From positions 3,100,001-3,164,000 of the forward strand of contig NZ_UGHR01000001.1 of NCBI RefSeq assembly GCF_900451195.1: a DNA stretch of 64,000 nucleotides. Reading direction: 5' to 3'. Source of the stretch: Iodobacter fluviatilis. GTDB taxonomy: Bacteria; Pseudomonadota; Gammaproteobacteria; Burkholderiales; Chitinibacteraceae. Both the position numbers and the translations under genes were made by a program. This document shows positions 21,517-30,953 of the stretch, piece by piece; position 1 is the first letter of the stretch; the number at the start of each line of letters is the position of its first letter. Below the pieces are notes generated by a model. It was not told the origin of the DNA, did no database searches, and saw only the letters and a list, made by a program, of their open reading frames with translations.

Positions 21517-21643
21517 TAAACCCAAATCTTAAAACACGGAATAAAAAAGAACATGGAGGATCTCAGAGAAAAGTTTAAGTTTCATGGTTTTCTCTGTGTA
21601 AACAGTCTCCTCCGTGCTCTCTGAGATTCAAGATTTGGTTTTT
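21517..21643. repeat. Dispersed CACAGAG-type inverted repeat, copy b
   Basis: The tip TAAACCCAAATCTT at the left is mirrored by AAGATTTGGTTTTT at the right. Inner arms GAACATGGAGGATCTCAGAGAAAA and TTTTCTCTGTG with CTCCTCCGTGCTCT pair imperfectly around a short centre. It fills the recN-nadK gap. Confidence 0.75.
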
Positions 21644-21663
21644 GAGTTAAATAGAGGCATCAC

Positions 21664-22539
21664 TTACAAGCGCTCGCCCCAGCGCAGTTTTTCGCGCAGG
21701 GTGTCGTAGTAGTGATAACTATTCGGGTGCAACACCCTTAAGGTATTACGGTAGCGGCTAATCAGCACCCGGTCTTTTTCTTGTAAATCACAGTGAGACT
21801 GATTGTCGTAATACACCCGCGCATCCTGGGCCCGGGTCAGCAAAAACTCAACGGCACAGGTGTCATTCACCACAATCGGGCGATTTGATAAGGATTGCGG
21901 GCAAATGGGCACCAGCGCAATCGCGGGCAGGCTGGGGTGCAAAATCGGCCCGCCGGATGCAAGTGCATAAGCAGTGGAGCCGGTGGGTGTTGAAATAATC
22001 AGACCATCCGAGCGCTGGCTGTATACAAAGCGCCCATCGATAAAGATTTCAAATTCGATCATAGCGCCGGTATTTCCCCGGCTGAACACCACATCATTAA
22101 ATGCTAAAGCGTTGTCAATTTCATGACCATCACGCACCACGGTGGTTTCCAGCAGAATGCGCTCTTCGGGGATAAATTCGCCATACAGCATGGCCATCAC
22201 CAGCTCGTCCATTTCATCAACCGAGATATCGGTCATAAAACCCAGACGGCCCTGATTAATCCCTACCAGCGGAATACGGTAAGGAGCCAGCAGGCGCGCC
22301 ACACCCAGCATGGTGCCATCGCCGCCCAGCACAATCACTAAATCTGCTACTTTGCCGATATTATCGCGGCTAACATCCTGATGTTCAGTGATGCCATGCT
22401 CTTCTGCTGTGGCTTGATCGAGCAAAACTTTAACACCTGCTGCCGCCAAAAGTGCAGCTAGGCGGCGAATGGGTTCGTCTAAAGTGGGTGTGCCAGTACG
22501 CCCCACAACAGCGATGGTTTTGAACAGTAGACTTTGCAT
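21664..22539 (-). CDS. nadK: NAD kinase
   Basis: A 291-residue enzyme that phosphorylates NAD to NADP with ATP. The signature GGDGT starts at 72, followed by NQGRLGFMTDI and the SPTGSTAYALASGGPI-like segment (TPTGSTAYALASGGPI) characteristic of the family. Length is normal. It is divergent from hrcA, the arrangement common in betaproteobacteria. Confidence 0.96.
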   Translation of the reverse strand: MQSLLFKTIAVVGRTGTPTLDEPIRRLAALLAAAGVKVLLDQATAEEHGITEHQDVSRDNIGKVADLVIVLGGDGTMLGVARLLAPYRIPLVGINQGRLGFMTDISVDEMDELVMAMLYGEFIPEERILLETTVVRDGHEIDNALAFNDVVFSRGNTGAMIEFEIFIDGRFVYSQRSDGLIISTPTGSTAYALASGGPILHPSLPAIALVPICPQSLSNRPIVVNDTCAVEFLLTRAQDARVYYDNQSHCDLQEKDRVLISRYRNTLRVLHPNSYHYYDTLREKLRWGERL

Positions 22540-22694
22540 AAGCTCATTAGACCCGATTTTTTAATAAATAACAGCAGCAGTCAGTTAATTAAGGTGCTTC
22601 GCAGGTGTTTTCACCTGGCAAGTGCTTGCCCGAAAGCGAAACTCCTTGTAAAACGAAGTAAGATTCGCAATATAGCTCACCACCATCACCCAAT

Positions 22695-23702
22695 ATGCTG
22701 AACGATCGTTCTCAAATTCTACTTAAAACCCTCGTCGAACGCTACATTGCTGAAGGCCAGCCTATTGGCTCCAAAGCCTTGCAGCATTTTTCAGGGCTGG
22801 ATATCAGCTCTGCAACGATCAGAAATACCATGGTTGATTTAGAAGCGCTGGGCTTTGTGGCCAGCCCGCACACCTCGGCTGGCCGCATACCCACCGTACT
22901 GGGCTACCGGCTTTTTGTTGATTCATTGCTTACGGTGCAAACTTTAGATTCCCCAACCCTGAGCGAATTACAGCTGCCGGTAGACAGCCCGCAACGCAGC
23001 GTTGCGGCGGCTTCACAGGTTTTATCACAGCTCACCCAATTTGCAGGCCTAGTACAAAGCCCCAGACGCCATGATATTTTGCTTAAGCAAATTGAATTTA
23101 TGCAGCTGTCAGAACGGCGTGTTTTGCTGATTCTGGTGACCAGCGATGGCGATGTACAAAATCGAATTTTACAAACCGAGCGCATTTATTCCGCAAGCGA
23201 GCTGACTGAAGCCGCGCACTTTTTAAATGAATATTGCTCGGGTAAAACACTGGCGGCATTAAGTCACATTGTACAAAAGGAATTAGTCAGCCTGAAAAGC
23301 GATATTGTCAGCCTGATGAATGCCGCCGTTGCAGTGGGCGCAGAATTAAGCAAACGCAGCGATTCTGTGGTGATTGCAGGCGAGCACCAGCTGCTGGGGG
23401 TAGGCGATTTATCCTCTAATGTGGCCAGAATGCGTCAGCTATTTGCCCTTTTCGAGCAAAAAACCGCCCTGCTGCAACTGCTGGACTTAGGCAACCATGC
23501 CGATGGTGTAAAAATATATATCGGCGGCGAATCGGGCCTAGCCCCCTTAGACGAGTGCTCAGTAATCACAGCGCCTTATCGCGTCAATGGCGAAATTGTT
23601 GGCACACTAGGGGTAATTGGCCCCACCCGCATGGATTATGAAAGGGTGATTCCCATCGTGGATATCACCGCCCAGCTCTTATCCTCAGCACTCTCTTTGT
23701 GA
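22695..23702 (+). CDS. hrcA: Heat-inducible transcription repressor HrcA
   Basis: A 335-residue repressor of class I heat-shock genes. It binds CIRCE operators and depends on GroEL for folding. The N-terminal winged helix carries PIGSKAL, SSATIRNTM and HTSAGRIPT, all family hallmarks. The C-terminal GAF-like region includes GPTRMDYERVIPIV. No CIRCE element (TTAGCACTC-N9-GAGTGCTAA) is visible upstream of hrcA, lon, clpP or tig in this window, so its targets (groESL, possibly dnaK) must be elsewhere. The ribosome-binding site is weak. Confidence 0.96.
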   Translation: MLNDRSQILLKTLVERYIAEGQPIGSKALQHFSGLDISSATIRNTMVDLEALGFVASPHTSAGRIPTVLGYRLFVDSLLTVQTLDSPTLSELQLPVDSPQRSVAAASQVLSQLTQFAGLVQSPRRHDILLKQIEFMQLSERRVLLILVTSDGDVQNRILQTERIYSASELTEAAHFLNEYCSGKTLAALSHIVQKELVSLKSDIVSLMNAAVAVGAELSKRSDSVVIAGEHQLLGVGDLSSNVARMRQLFALFEQKTALLQLLDLGNHADGVKIYIGGESGLAPLDECSVITAPYRVNGEIVGTLGVIGPTRMDYERVIPIVDITAQLLSSALSL

Positions 23703-23792
23703 CATTTTTGCCAGTTATTCCTATTTAATATTCCCGCATCATTGCACTGCCTTTCGTAGATAATGTGGGTTACTTTAAGAAAAGCGAAAATC

Positions 23793-24839
23793 ATGCGTAA
23801 ATTTTTACCCCTGTTATTAGTCAGCCTGATGGGCATGGCGCACGCCGACGAGGCTTTAGTTGCGCGAGAAGATGTGCAGGCTTATATCAAGGCTACTGCA
23901 GCAACTTATCAATTCAGTGAAGAAGAACTGGTGCAAACGCTAAGCCGGGCTACGCATAAAAGCAATGTGCTGGATATTTTAGACCGCCCATCTACCGCCC
24001 GTCCCTGGTATACCTTCCGCGTTAATTTTGTAAATCCTGCACGCAGCCTAGCAGGCGCTAAATTCTGGCGCGAGCACGCGATTGCGATCAAAGAAATCAG
24101 CGAACGCTACGGGGTAGAGCCTGAAGTCATTGTGGCTATTCTGGGGGCAGAAACGAATTACGGCAAAAACACCGGCAGCTTTCATATTTTAGATGTACTG
24201 AGCACCATTGCTTTTGATTACCCGCGCCGCGCCGAATTTTTTCAAAAAGAACTAACTGAATTCCTCTTACTGGCCCGTGAAGAAAAAGAAGACCCCATGG
24301 ACTTTACTGGCTCCTACGCTGGAGCCATGGGCTGGCCACAATTTATGCCTTCATCGTTCCGTCAGTATGCCGTCGATTACGATCAGAACGGCCATCGTGA
24401 CATCTGGAATCACCCCAACGACGCCATCGCCAGCGTGGCAAATTACTTAAAAGCACATGGCTGGGAGAAAGGGCAACCAGCCTATGCCGCAGTCAATATC
24501 AATGCCGATATGAGCGATATCTTTGCTGATAAATTTAATCTGCACTACACCGTAGGCCAGCTGATGCAAAAAGGCGTCGTGCCCATCAGTGAGCTCAACA
24601 CGGAAGACAAAGCCGTGTTATTTTCCCTTGAAACCGAGCCCGGCTTTACCAGCCACTATCTTGGCTTTAATAATTTTTATGTGATTACCCGCTACAACAA
24701 AAGTACGCTCTATGCGACAGCGGTGCTGCAACTTTCCGAAAGCATTTTAAAAAGCTATCAGGAAGGTGACGATTTAAAGCCCCCTAAAGCCGCAGCAAAG
24801 CCAGTTAAGCCGGTAAAAAAATCAGGCGCATGGCGCTAA
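23793..24839 (+). CDS. mltB: Lytic murein transglycosylase B family
   Basis: A 348-residue periplasmic peptidoglycan-cleaving enzyme that produces 1,6-anhydromuramyl ends. The signal peptide is MRKFLPLLLVSLMGMAHA with cleavage before DEAL. There is no lipobox, so this is a soluble form rather than the lipoprotein of E. coli. Catalytic Glu120 is in ILGAETNYGKNTG, and GAMGWPQFMPSS and DIWNHPNDAIASVANYL are family motifs. A frame open ten codons further upstream is rejected because the signal peptide fits the ATG at 23793. The C-terminus is Lys/Pro/Ala-rich. A weak terminator follows. Confidence 0.93.
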   Translation: MRKFLPLLLVSLMGMAHADEALVAREDVQAYIKATAATYQFSEEELVQTLSRATHKSNVLDILDRPSTARPWYTFRVNFVNPARSLAGAKFWREHAIAIKEISERYGVEPEVIVAILGAETNYGKNTGSFHILDVLSTIAFDYPRRAEFFQKELTEFLLLAREEKEDPMDFTGSYAGAMGWPQFMPSSFRQYAVDYDQNGHRDIWNHPNDAIASVANYLKAHGWEKGQPAYAAVNINADMSDIFADKFNLHYTVGQLMQKGVVPISELNTEDKAVLFSLETEPGFTSHYLGFNNFYVITRYNKSTLYATAVLQLSESILKSYQEGDDLKPPKAAAKPVKPVKKSGAWR

Positions 24840-24864
24840 ACAGCTGAAGGGGCACGGTTTAATC

Positions 24865-24888
24865 GCGGCACATCCTGTGCGCTTTTTT
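24865..24888 (+). terminator. Probable intrinsic terminator after mltB
   Basis: GCGGCACA-TCC-TGTGCGC forms a short GC-rich stem followed by TTTTTT. The stem has an imperfection and a 3-base loop, so it is of moderate quality. Confidence 0.5.
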
Positions 24889-25082
24889 CCGTCTAGGCTG
24901 TACGTACTGCCCCTGGTTTTTCATTCATTGATCAGAACAAAAACAACACATTAAATTGATCCGCTGAAGGCGCTGCCTGTATTGATGGCCAATACAACAA
25001 CGCAGCCCTTCAGCAGGTAAAGCAGAGCCCTCTGCTGACTCTGGCTCTTTGTTCCCTCAATAAGCCCAACTCTGAGGCCACT

Positions 25083-28000
25083 ATGAAAGCAAGTATCATT
25101 ATCCTGATTGCCATGATTTGGGGAGGGCTGCAATTTGGTACTGGCGGGGCATTTGGTGCCGGCCTACTGGCTTTTATTGCCTATATTTTATTAAGCAAAA
25201 AAAACCCTGCTCCGGTTCAAGATTCTGAAACCTCTGCAAGCGGGGATCATTCACCCGCCCAGCCCGTCCCCGGCAATACGCTGACCCACACCGACCCACT
25301 GAGCCTTGAGCAAAGAGTGCTGCAACTGGAGCAATCGCTTGCCACCCTGCAAAACGAAATGCAGCAGCTTAAAGCACAAAACAACAGCCAGATCAGCCCA
25401 GCTTTTGAAGCCAGCAGCACGCCCATCTCAGCAGCTCACCCAGTAGAAAACAGCTGGGCCGCAAGCAGCCTGCCAACACCACCTCAGGAAATCACACCAG
25501 AAATCAGCAGCCCGCCGCTTAGTCTGGAAATAAACGATATTTCAGCGGTCATGCCTTCTGAAACCAGCACAGCGGATAGTGCCGCAGCGCTCCCCCCCCT
25601 CAGCAGACAGACCCTTAGCGAGGAAACTCACGACTCAACAGGCCTTTCTTCCACCGAGCCCCAAGCAGCAGCCACGCCCCCCAGCCCTCAAGCCGCGCCA
25701 AGCCGCCCTGCACCACCGCTCCCCCTGCAACCCGCAGAGCCAGACTGGCTCAGCGTGCAATTATCCAAAGCTTTTCAAATGGGCAAAGACTGGCTCTTGG
25801 GCGGAAATACCGTAGTGCGGGTCGGGATACTGATTCTGTTTTTTGGCCTAGCGTTTTTACTTAAGTTTGCGGCCGACAACAGCATGCTGCCCGTGGAGTT
25901 ACGCTTTGCAGGCACCGCCATCGGCGCGATTGTGCTGCTGGTGATTGGTTGGCGATTACGGGATAAGCGCCGCGAATATGCTTTGATTATGCAAGGCGGC
26001 GGCGTAGGGGTACTGTACCTCACCGCTTTTACCGCGCTGAAATTTGCAGTGATTCCTGCCGGATTTGCGCTGGTATTTTTGATACTGGTCGGTGTGTTTT
26101 CGGCTATTTTAGCCATCAAACAAGATGCCAGATCGCTGGCGGTGATGGGCATTACGGGGGGCTTTTTAGCGCCCATCCTGACGTCAACAGGCCAGGGCAG
26201 CCATATTGCACTATTCAGCTATTTTGCCCTGCTTAACGCCGGCATTTTTGCAATGGCCTGGTATAAAACATGGCGGCCGCTTAATTTACTGGGCTTTGTG
26301 TTTACCTTTGGGATTGCCACCAGCTGGGGCGCGCTTAAATATAAGCCCGAGCTGCTCGCCAGTACCGAGCCCTTCTTAATTTTATTTTTCCTGTTTTATG
26401 TAGGCATTGCCCTGCTCTACGCCCTGCGCCAACAAGTGGCACTTAAAAGCTATGTTGATGGCACGCTGATTTTTGGCACACCGCTGGCCGCCTTTGGCCT
26501 GCAAGCTGCGCTGGTCCATGATATTGAATTTGCGCTCGCTGGCAGCGCCGTGGTGCTTTCAGCTTTTTATCTGTCGATTGCACAGTTTTTAAGGGCAAAA
26601 AAACGCGACGAGCTGCGTTTGCTGTTTGAAGCTTTACTTGCGCTGGGCGTGCTGTTTGCCACGCTGGCCATCCCACTGGCCTTTGATGCCCGCACCACTG
26701 CCGCCAGCTGGGCCGTTGAAGCAGCAGCGATTATCTGGGTGAGCTTACGCCAAGAGCGGCTGCGATCACTCTGCTGCGCTCTGGCTTTGCAAATCATTGC
26801 AGGCATTGCCTTCTTTAACCATAGCGGCCCCTTAGCCGACAATGCCTTAGCCATCCTGAACAGCGGCTATATCGGCGGCCTGATGCTGGCGCTATCGGGC
26901 TTATTCAGTGGCTATTTAATGCAAAAAGAAGCGGCTCTGGCTTGGTTTAGGCCTGGAAAAATGATTTCCCCCCTTCTCGCAGCGTGGGGATTACTGTGGT
27001 GGACAGGCGCAGGCCTAAATGAAATCTGGCAATTTATTATCCACACAGAGCAGTCCTCAGCCATCGCCCTATTTGCCGCTTTCAGCGCATTGCTTGCCAG
27101 CCTAGCTTGCAAAAAATGGCAATGGCCGCTGCTGCGCCTGCCCGCTCTGGCGCTGTTTCCTCTGCTGGCGCTAATCAGCATGCCGGTGCTGGCAACGCAC
27201 ACTCACCCACTGGCAGGCTGGGGCTTGCTGGCATGGCCGCTGACCCTGCCGCTGGCACTTTATTTATTATGGCGGCATGAAGACGAAGATCAGCAAGCGC
27301 TGCCCATCCTGCACACCGTCGGTATTTGGCTGGCCAGTATTTTAATTGCCGCCGAGCTGGCTTGGCTGATTAGCCAAGCCGTGCCTGAAGGCGTTTGGCG
27401 TGCTACCGCATGGCCCATCATCTGCGCCGCCGTGCTTTGGCTGCTGGCGAGCTACGGCAGCAAAATACGCTGGCCCATTGCCCGCTTTTCCCAAAGCTAT
27501 TTTATTGCAGGCGCTGCTCCGCTGGCGGCTGGCTTACTGCTGTGGGCACTGTTTGCGCTGGGCAGCGACGGCAATCCTGATCCGCTGCCTTATTTGCCGC
27601 TACTTAACCCGCTTGATATTGCCCTTGGATCAGGTGTAGTGGCGCTCATAGCCTGGAAGCGAAAGTTACTAAGCCTGCAGCTGCTTGATCTATCCAAATG
27701 GACAGCCCCTGTTCTGCTGACGCTGGGATTTTTATGGCTGAACGCCGAATTACTCAGAGTCTTCCACCATTGGGGCGATGAGATTTACAGCCTGAGCACG
27801 CTGCTTGATTCGCTCAGAATACAAGCGGTATTTGCGCTGTTCTGGAGCAGCGCATCCATCATCGCCATCCTGATGCTGAAACGCTTTGCCACAGAGGCGT
27901 CTTACGCATCGGTGGCAAGCCGCCATGCGCTACGCGGCATATTACTGGTGCTTTGGGCATGGCTATTGGCGGCTAACTTTAACGATGGCAGCTTGCTCAA

Positions 28001-28880
28001 TATTCGCTATCTGCCGCTGCTTAATTTACTGGAGCTGGCACAACTCGCAGTGCTTGGCGCGCTGTATCTGGCATGGCGTGATTTTAAATCGACTTCCGCC
28101 GATGCCGAGCTACCCAGCTGGCTGGCTTACACCGCCCTCGCTACCTTATTTATCTGGTTTAACGGCGCCTTGCTGCGCGGCCTGCATCACCTGCTGGCGT
28201 TTCCGTTTTCTTTATTAGAAGCACTGCATTCCAGCAGCTTACAACAGATATTCATGCTGGCATGGGGGCTGTTTTCACTGGCGGCACTGCAATTTGCCAA
28301 ACGGGACAGCATGCTGCGCCTGCTGGCCATTGCCTGCGCACCGGTGATGTTGGTGATGTGGCTATGGACTTTCTACGCCAACCTCAGCCAGGCCGGCAGC
28401 CGCTGGCCGCTGATCAATCCGCTGGATTTAATTCAGATCGGTATCTTTGCCCTCTTGGCGCTGTGGCTCTACCGAGTGGACAAGCTGCGCGGCGGGCTGC
28501 CAGTGCAATGGCTAAAAATCGGCGCAGGTGCCACGCTGTTTGTCTGGCTGAACGGCGTATTGCTGCGCACCTTGCATCACTGGGGCGATGTGCCCTATCA
28601 GCTGGGGCCACTATTGCAATCGACACTGGTGCAAGCTGCGCTTTCAATATTCTGGACGTTACTTGCCTTTGGCTTAATGCTCTATGCCACCCGAAAAACC
28701 GACAGATCACTCTGGTTTAGCGGCGCGGCACTGCTCGTCATCGTGGTCGGCAAGCTGTTTATGCTTGATCTGTCCAGAATCAGCGGCATCGAGCGCATCA
28801 TCAGCTTTATTGGTGTGGGCGTCTTACTGCTTATCATTGGCTATTTATCACCGCTGCCGCCCAAAAAGGAAGAGCCATGA
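25083..28880 (+). CDS. Giant polytopic membrane protein, DUF2339 family
   Basis: A 1265-residue protein. An N-terminal helix pair (about 3-40) is followed by a coiled-coil segment (about 75-100, EQRVLQLEQSLATLQNEMQQ), then a Pro/Ser/Ala-rich linker to about 225. From about 245 to the C-terminus there is an almost unbroken series of hydrophobic helices, probably 25 or more. The section GGNTVVRVGILILFFGLAFLLKF is typical of the DUF2339 family (recognised from memory). The function is not established. It overlaps the DUF3999 gene by four bases (ATGA), so the two are translationally coupled and likely form one complex. Confidence 0.85.
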   Translation: MKASIIILIAMIWGGLQFGTGGAFGAGLLAFIAYILLSKKNPAPVQDSETSASGDHSPAQPVPGNTLTHTDPLSLEQRVLQLEQSLATLQNEMQQLKAQNNSQISPAFEASSTPISAAHPVENSWAASSLPTPPQEITPEISSPPLSLEINDISAVMPSETSTADSAAALPPLSRQTLSEETHDSTGLSSTEPQAAATPPSPQAAPSRPAPPLPLQPAEPDWLSVQLSKAFQMGKDWLLGGNTVVRVGILILFFGLAFLLKFAADNSMLPVELRFAGTAIGAIVLLVIGWRLRDKRREYALIMQGGGVGVLYLTAFTALKFAVIPAGFALVFLILVGVFSAILAIKQDARSLAVMGITGGFLAPILTSTGQGSHIALFSYFALLNAGIFAMAWYKTWRPLNLLGFVFTFGIATSWGALKYKPELLASTEPFLILFFLFYVGIALLYALRQQVALKSYVDGTLIFGTPLAAFGLQAALVHDIEFALAGSAVVLSAFYLSIAQFLRAKKRDELRLLFEALLALGVLFATLAIPLAFDARTTAASWAVEAAAIIWVSLRQERLRSLCCALALQIIAGIAFFNHSGPLADNALAILNSGYIGGLMLALSGLFSGYLMQKEAALAWFRPGKMISPLLAAWGLLWWTGAGLNEIWQFIIHTEQSSAIALFAAFSALLASLACKKWQWPLLRLPALALFPLLALISMPVLATHTHPLAGWGLLAWPLTLPLALYLLWRHEDEDQQALPILHTVGIWLASILIAAELAWLISQAVPEGVWRATAWPIICAAVLWLLASYGSKIRWPIARFSQSYFIAGAAPLAAGLLLWALFALGSDGNPDPLPYLPLLNPLDIALGSGVVALIAWKRKLLSLQLLDLSKWTAPVLLTLGFLWLNAELLRVFHHWGDEIYSLSTLLDSLRIQAVFALFWSSASIIAILMLKRFATEASYASVASRHALRGILLVLWAWLLAANFNDGSLLNIRYLPLLNLLELAQLAVLGALYLAWRDFKSTSADAELPSWLAYTALATLFIWFNGALLRGLHHLLAFPFSLLEALHSSSLQQIFMLAWGLFSLAALQFAKRDSMLRLLAIACAPVMLVMWLWTFYANLSQAGSRWPLINPLDLIQIGIFALLALWLYRVDKLRGGLPVQWLKIGAGATLFVWLNGVLLRTLHHWGDVPYQLGPLLQSTLVQAALSIFWTLLAFGLMLYATRKTDRSLWFSGAALLVIVVGKLFMLDLSRISGIERIISFIGVGVLLLIIGYLSPLPPKKEEP

Positions 28881-30205
28881 GATTAATCTGCACGCTGATC
28901 TTATGTATCAGCCCCCTAGTTTGGGCAAAAAAACCCACGGCAGCGCCGCTGCCTTCGCCGCTAACACCTGCTGTTTTCAGCCATCAGCAAGCCTTGTTAT
29001 TAAGTGAATCATCGCCCTTTTACCGGCTGGGTGTGCCTGTCACGGTATATCAATTTAGCCAGAGGGCCGACTTAGGCGATTTACGGGTTTTCAACGCGGC
29101 GGGCGAGCTGGTGCCCTATGCGCTGGAAACAAACGCAGCACCTCAACAAAATCAGCTCAGCCAGACCGCCCTGCGTTTTTTTCCTTATGGCAGCAAGTCC
29201 AGCACTGAGCAGCGTGATGTTTCGATTCAAATCAGCAGCAACGGACAACTCAACGCACAGAGCCATACCGTCAGCAAGCAGCAGGAGCTCAGCTATATTG
29301 TTGACGCCTCGCAAATCAAAGGGCAGCTAGAGTCGCTGATTCTGAGCTGGCAGGAAGCCAACTATCAGGGCCAGATCAGGCTAGCTGCCAGTGACGATTT
29401 GCAACAATGGCGGGCGCTGGGCAGCACAGAAATCATCCAGCTTGATTATCAAGGCCAAACGCTCAGCCAGCCGAAAGTGGAATTGGGCGGCATCCGCGCC
29501 AAATATCTGCGCATCAGCAGCGACTCCCCGCTTACACTTAAAGAAGTGCGCCTGCAATCATCCATAGCGCAATCTGCCCCGGCAAAAAGAGCATGGCTTG
29601 CGCCTGTCACCGCACAACGTCAACAAGCCGGAGAATATCAATTTGATCTGGGCGTGCATGCCCCAATTGATAGGCTGGAGCTGACCTTGCCGCAGCTCAA
29701 CACCGTGGTGCAAGCATCGCTGGCCAGCCGCGCCACCCCTGCCGAGCCCTGGCAGAGCGAGCAAAGCACCACGCTCTATCGCTTACAAAGCAAATCCAGC
29801 GAAGCCCACAGCCCTGCGCTATCCATCAGCCCCAACAACCATCGCTACTGGCGTTTAAGTGTGAATCAAAGCAGTGGCGGGCTAGGCCAAGGCCTGCCGC
29901 AACTGAAAGCGGGCTGGATACCCCAGCAAATCGCCTTCGTCGCCCGCGGGCAAGCGCCATTTGTATTGGCCTTTGGCAATGCACGGGTAAGCAGCGCGGC
30001 ACTGAATACTGCAGATCTAATCATCGGCAACGTAGCCGCGTCAGCAACAGCGGGCGCTCTGCTCACTAAAACAGCTGCTCCGGCACCAGCTCTGGCCAGT
30101 TCCCCCTCATCCGCTCGCAGCTATGGACTATGGGCGGCTTTGGTTTTGGCAGTAGGGGTATTGGGGGCGATGGCCTGGAAACTGATCCGGCCAGCACAGG
30201 AGTAA
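28877..30205 (+). CDS. DUF3999 family exported protein with C-terminal membrane anchor
   Basis: A 442-residue protein. It has a signal peptide (about 1-17, ending VWA), a beta-rich periplasmic region with two discoidin-like segments (LILSWQEANYQGQIRLAASDD; ANYLRISS-like IRAKYLRISSD), an Ala/Ser/Pro-rich spacer and a C-terminal membrane helix (about 415-435) ending in basic residues. I recognise the DUF3999 family, usually found directly after DUF2339. No biochemical role is known to me. Its start overlaps the preceding gene. Confidence 0.82.
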   Translation: MRLICTLILCISPLVWAKKPTAAPLPSPLTPAVFSHQQALLLSESSPFYRLGVPVTVYQFSQRADLGDLRVFNAAGELVPYALETNAAPQQNQLSQTALRFFPYGSKSSTEQRDVSIQISSNGQLNAQSHTVSKQQELSYIVDASQIKGQLESLILSWQEANYQGQIRLAASDDLQQWRALGSTEIIQLDYQGQTLSQPKVELGGIRAKYLRISSDSPLTLKEVRLQSSIAQSAPAKRAWLAPVTAQRQQAGEYQFDLGVHAPIDRLELTLPQLNTVVQASLASRATPAEPWQSEQSTTLYRLQSKSSEAHSPALSISPNNHRYWRLSVNQSSGGLGQGLPQLKAGWIPQQIAFVARGQAPFVLAFGNARVSSAALNTADLIIGNVAASATAGALLTKTAAPAPALASSPSSARSYGLWAALVLAVGVLGAMAWKLIRPAQE

Positions 30206-30208
30206 GCC

Positions 30209-30946
30209 ATGTCGGATCACTTTTCACAGGTTTCAGCACACTATTTCACAAGTAGACCGCATTACCCCAAAGCTCTTTTTGAGTGGCTGGCTGGGCTCTG
30301 CCCTGAGCGGCAACAGGCATGGGATTGTGGTGCGGGAAGTGGTCAGGCAAGCACTGATTTAGCCTTACACTTTGAATCTGTCCTGGCCAGTGATATCAGC
30401 CAAGCACAGCTTGATTTACTCCCAAAAAATCCAAAGATACTTACCCGGTGCACCAGCGCAGCAGATAGCCATCTACTGCCCAATAGCGTGGATCTTATTT
30501 GCATTGCTCAGGCACTGCACTGGTTTGATTTGGATGCTTTTTATACGGAAGCAAAGCGAGTTTTAAAAAAAGAGGGGCTGATTGCCGCTTGGTGCTATGG
30601 CACGCCCATCATTGGCGATGAGCATATTAATCAACTATTCCAGGACTTTTATCAAAACGGCGTGGGCGCTTATTGGCCACCAGAGAGAAAACACGTTGAA
30701 AATGGCTATGCCAGTCTGTCTTTTCCATTTTCCCAGCTATGCAGCCCAAACTTTGAGCTTAGAGAAAAATGGCAGCTAGAGCAATTATTGGGCTATGTGC
30801 AAAGCTGGTCGGCCACTGCACTATTTATTCAGCAGGAAGGGTATGACCCCGTTGATACACTCAGGAATGCTTTGGCTGAAGAATGGCAGACTGAAATCAC
30901 CATCATCTGGCCGCTTACCTTATTAGCAGGGCGTACAGCTTCTTAG
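30209..30946 (+). CDS. Class I SAM-dependent methyltransferase (Methyltransf_11 type)
   Basis: A 245-residue cytoplasmic methyltransferase of unknown substrate. SAM-binding motif I is WDCGAGSGQAS (38-47). The acidic residue after strand 2 is in VLASDIS, and motif III-like DLICIAQALHWFD follows. The family resembles the yeast trans-aconitate/Crg1 and UbiE-like small-molecule methyltransferases. It has a strong AGGAG site, starts three bases after DUF3999 and may be co-transcribed with it. It converges on the next gene with only seven bases between stops. Confidence 0.85.
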   Translation: MSDHFSQVSAHYFTSRPHYPKALFEWLAGLCPERQQAWDCGAGSGQASTDLALHFESVLASDISQAQLDLLPKNPKILTRCTSAADSHLLPNSVDLICIAQALHWFDLDAFYTEAKRVLKKEGLIAAWCYGTPIIGDEHINQLFQDFYQNGVGAYWPPERKHVENGYASLSFPFSQLCSPNFELREKWQLEQLLGYVQSWSATALFIQQEGYDPVDTLRNALAEEWQTEITIIWPLTLLAGRTAS

Positions 30947-30953
30947 CTCTTAT

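Noticed and set aside
22540..22694. CIRCE operator for HrcA autoregulation
   Set aside because: No TTAGCACTC-N9-GAGTGCTAA or near match is seen in the nadK/hrcA gap.
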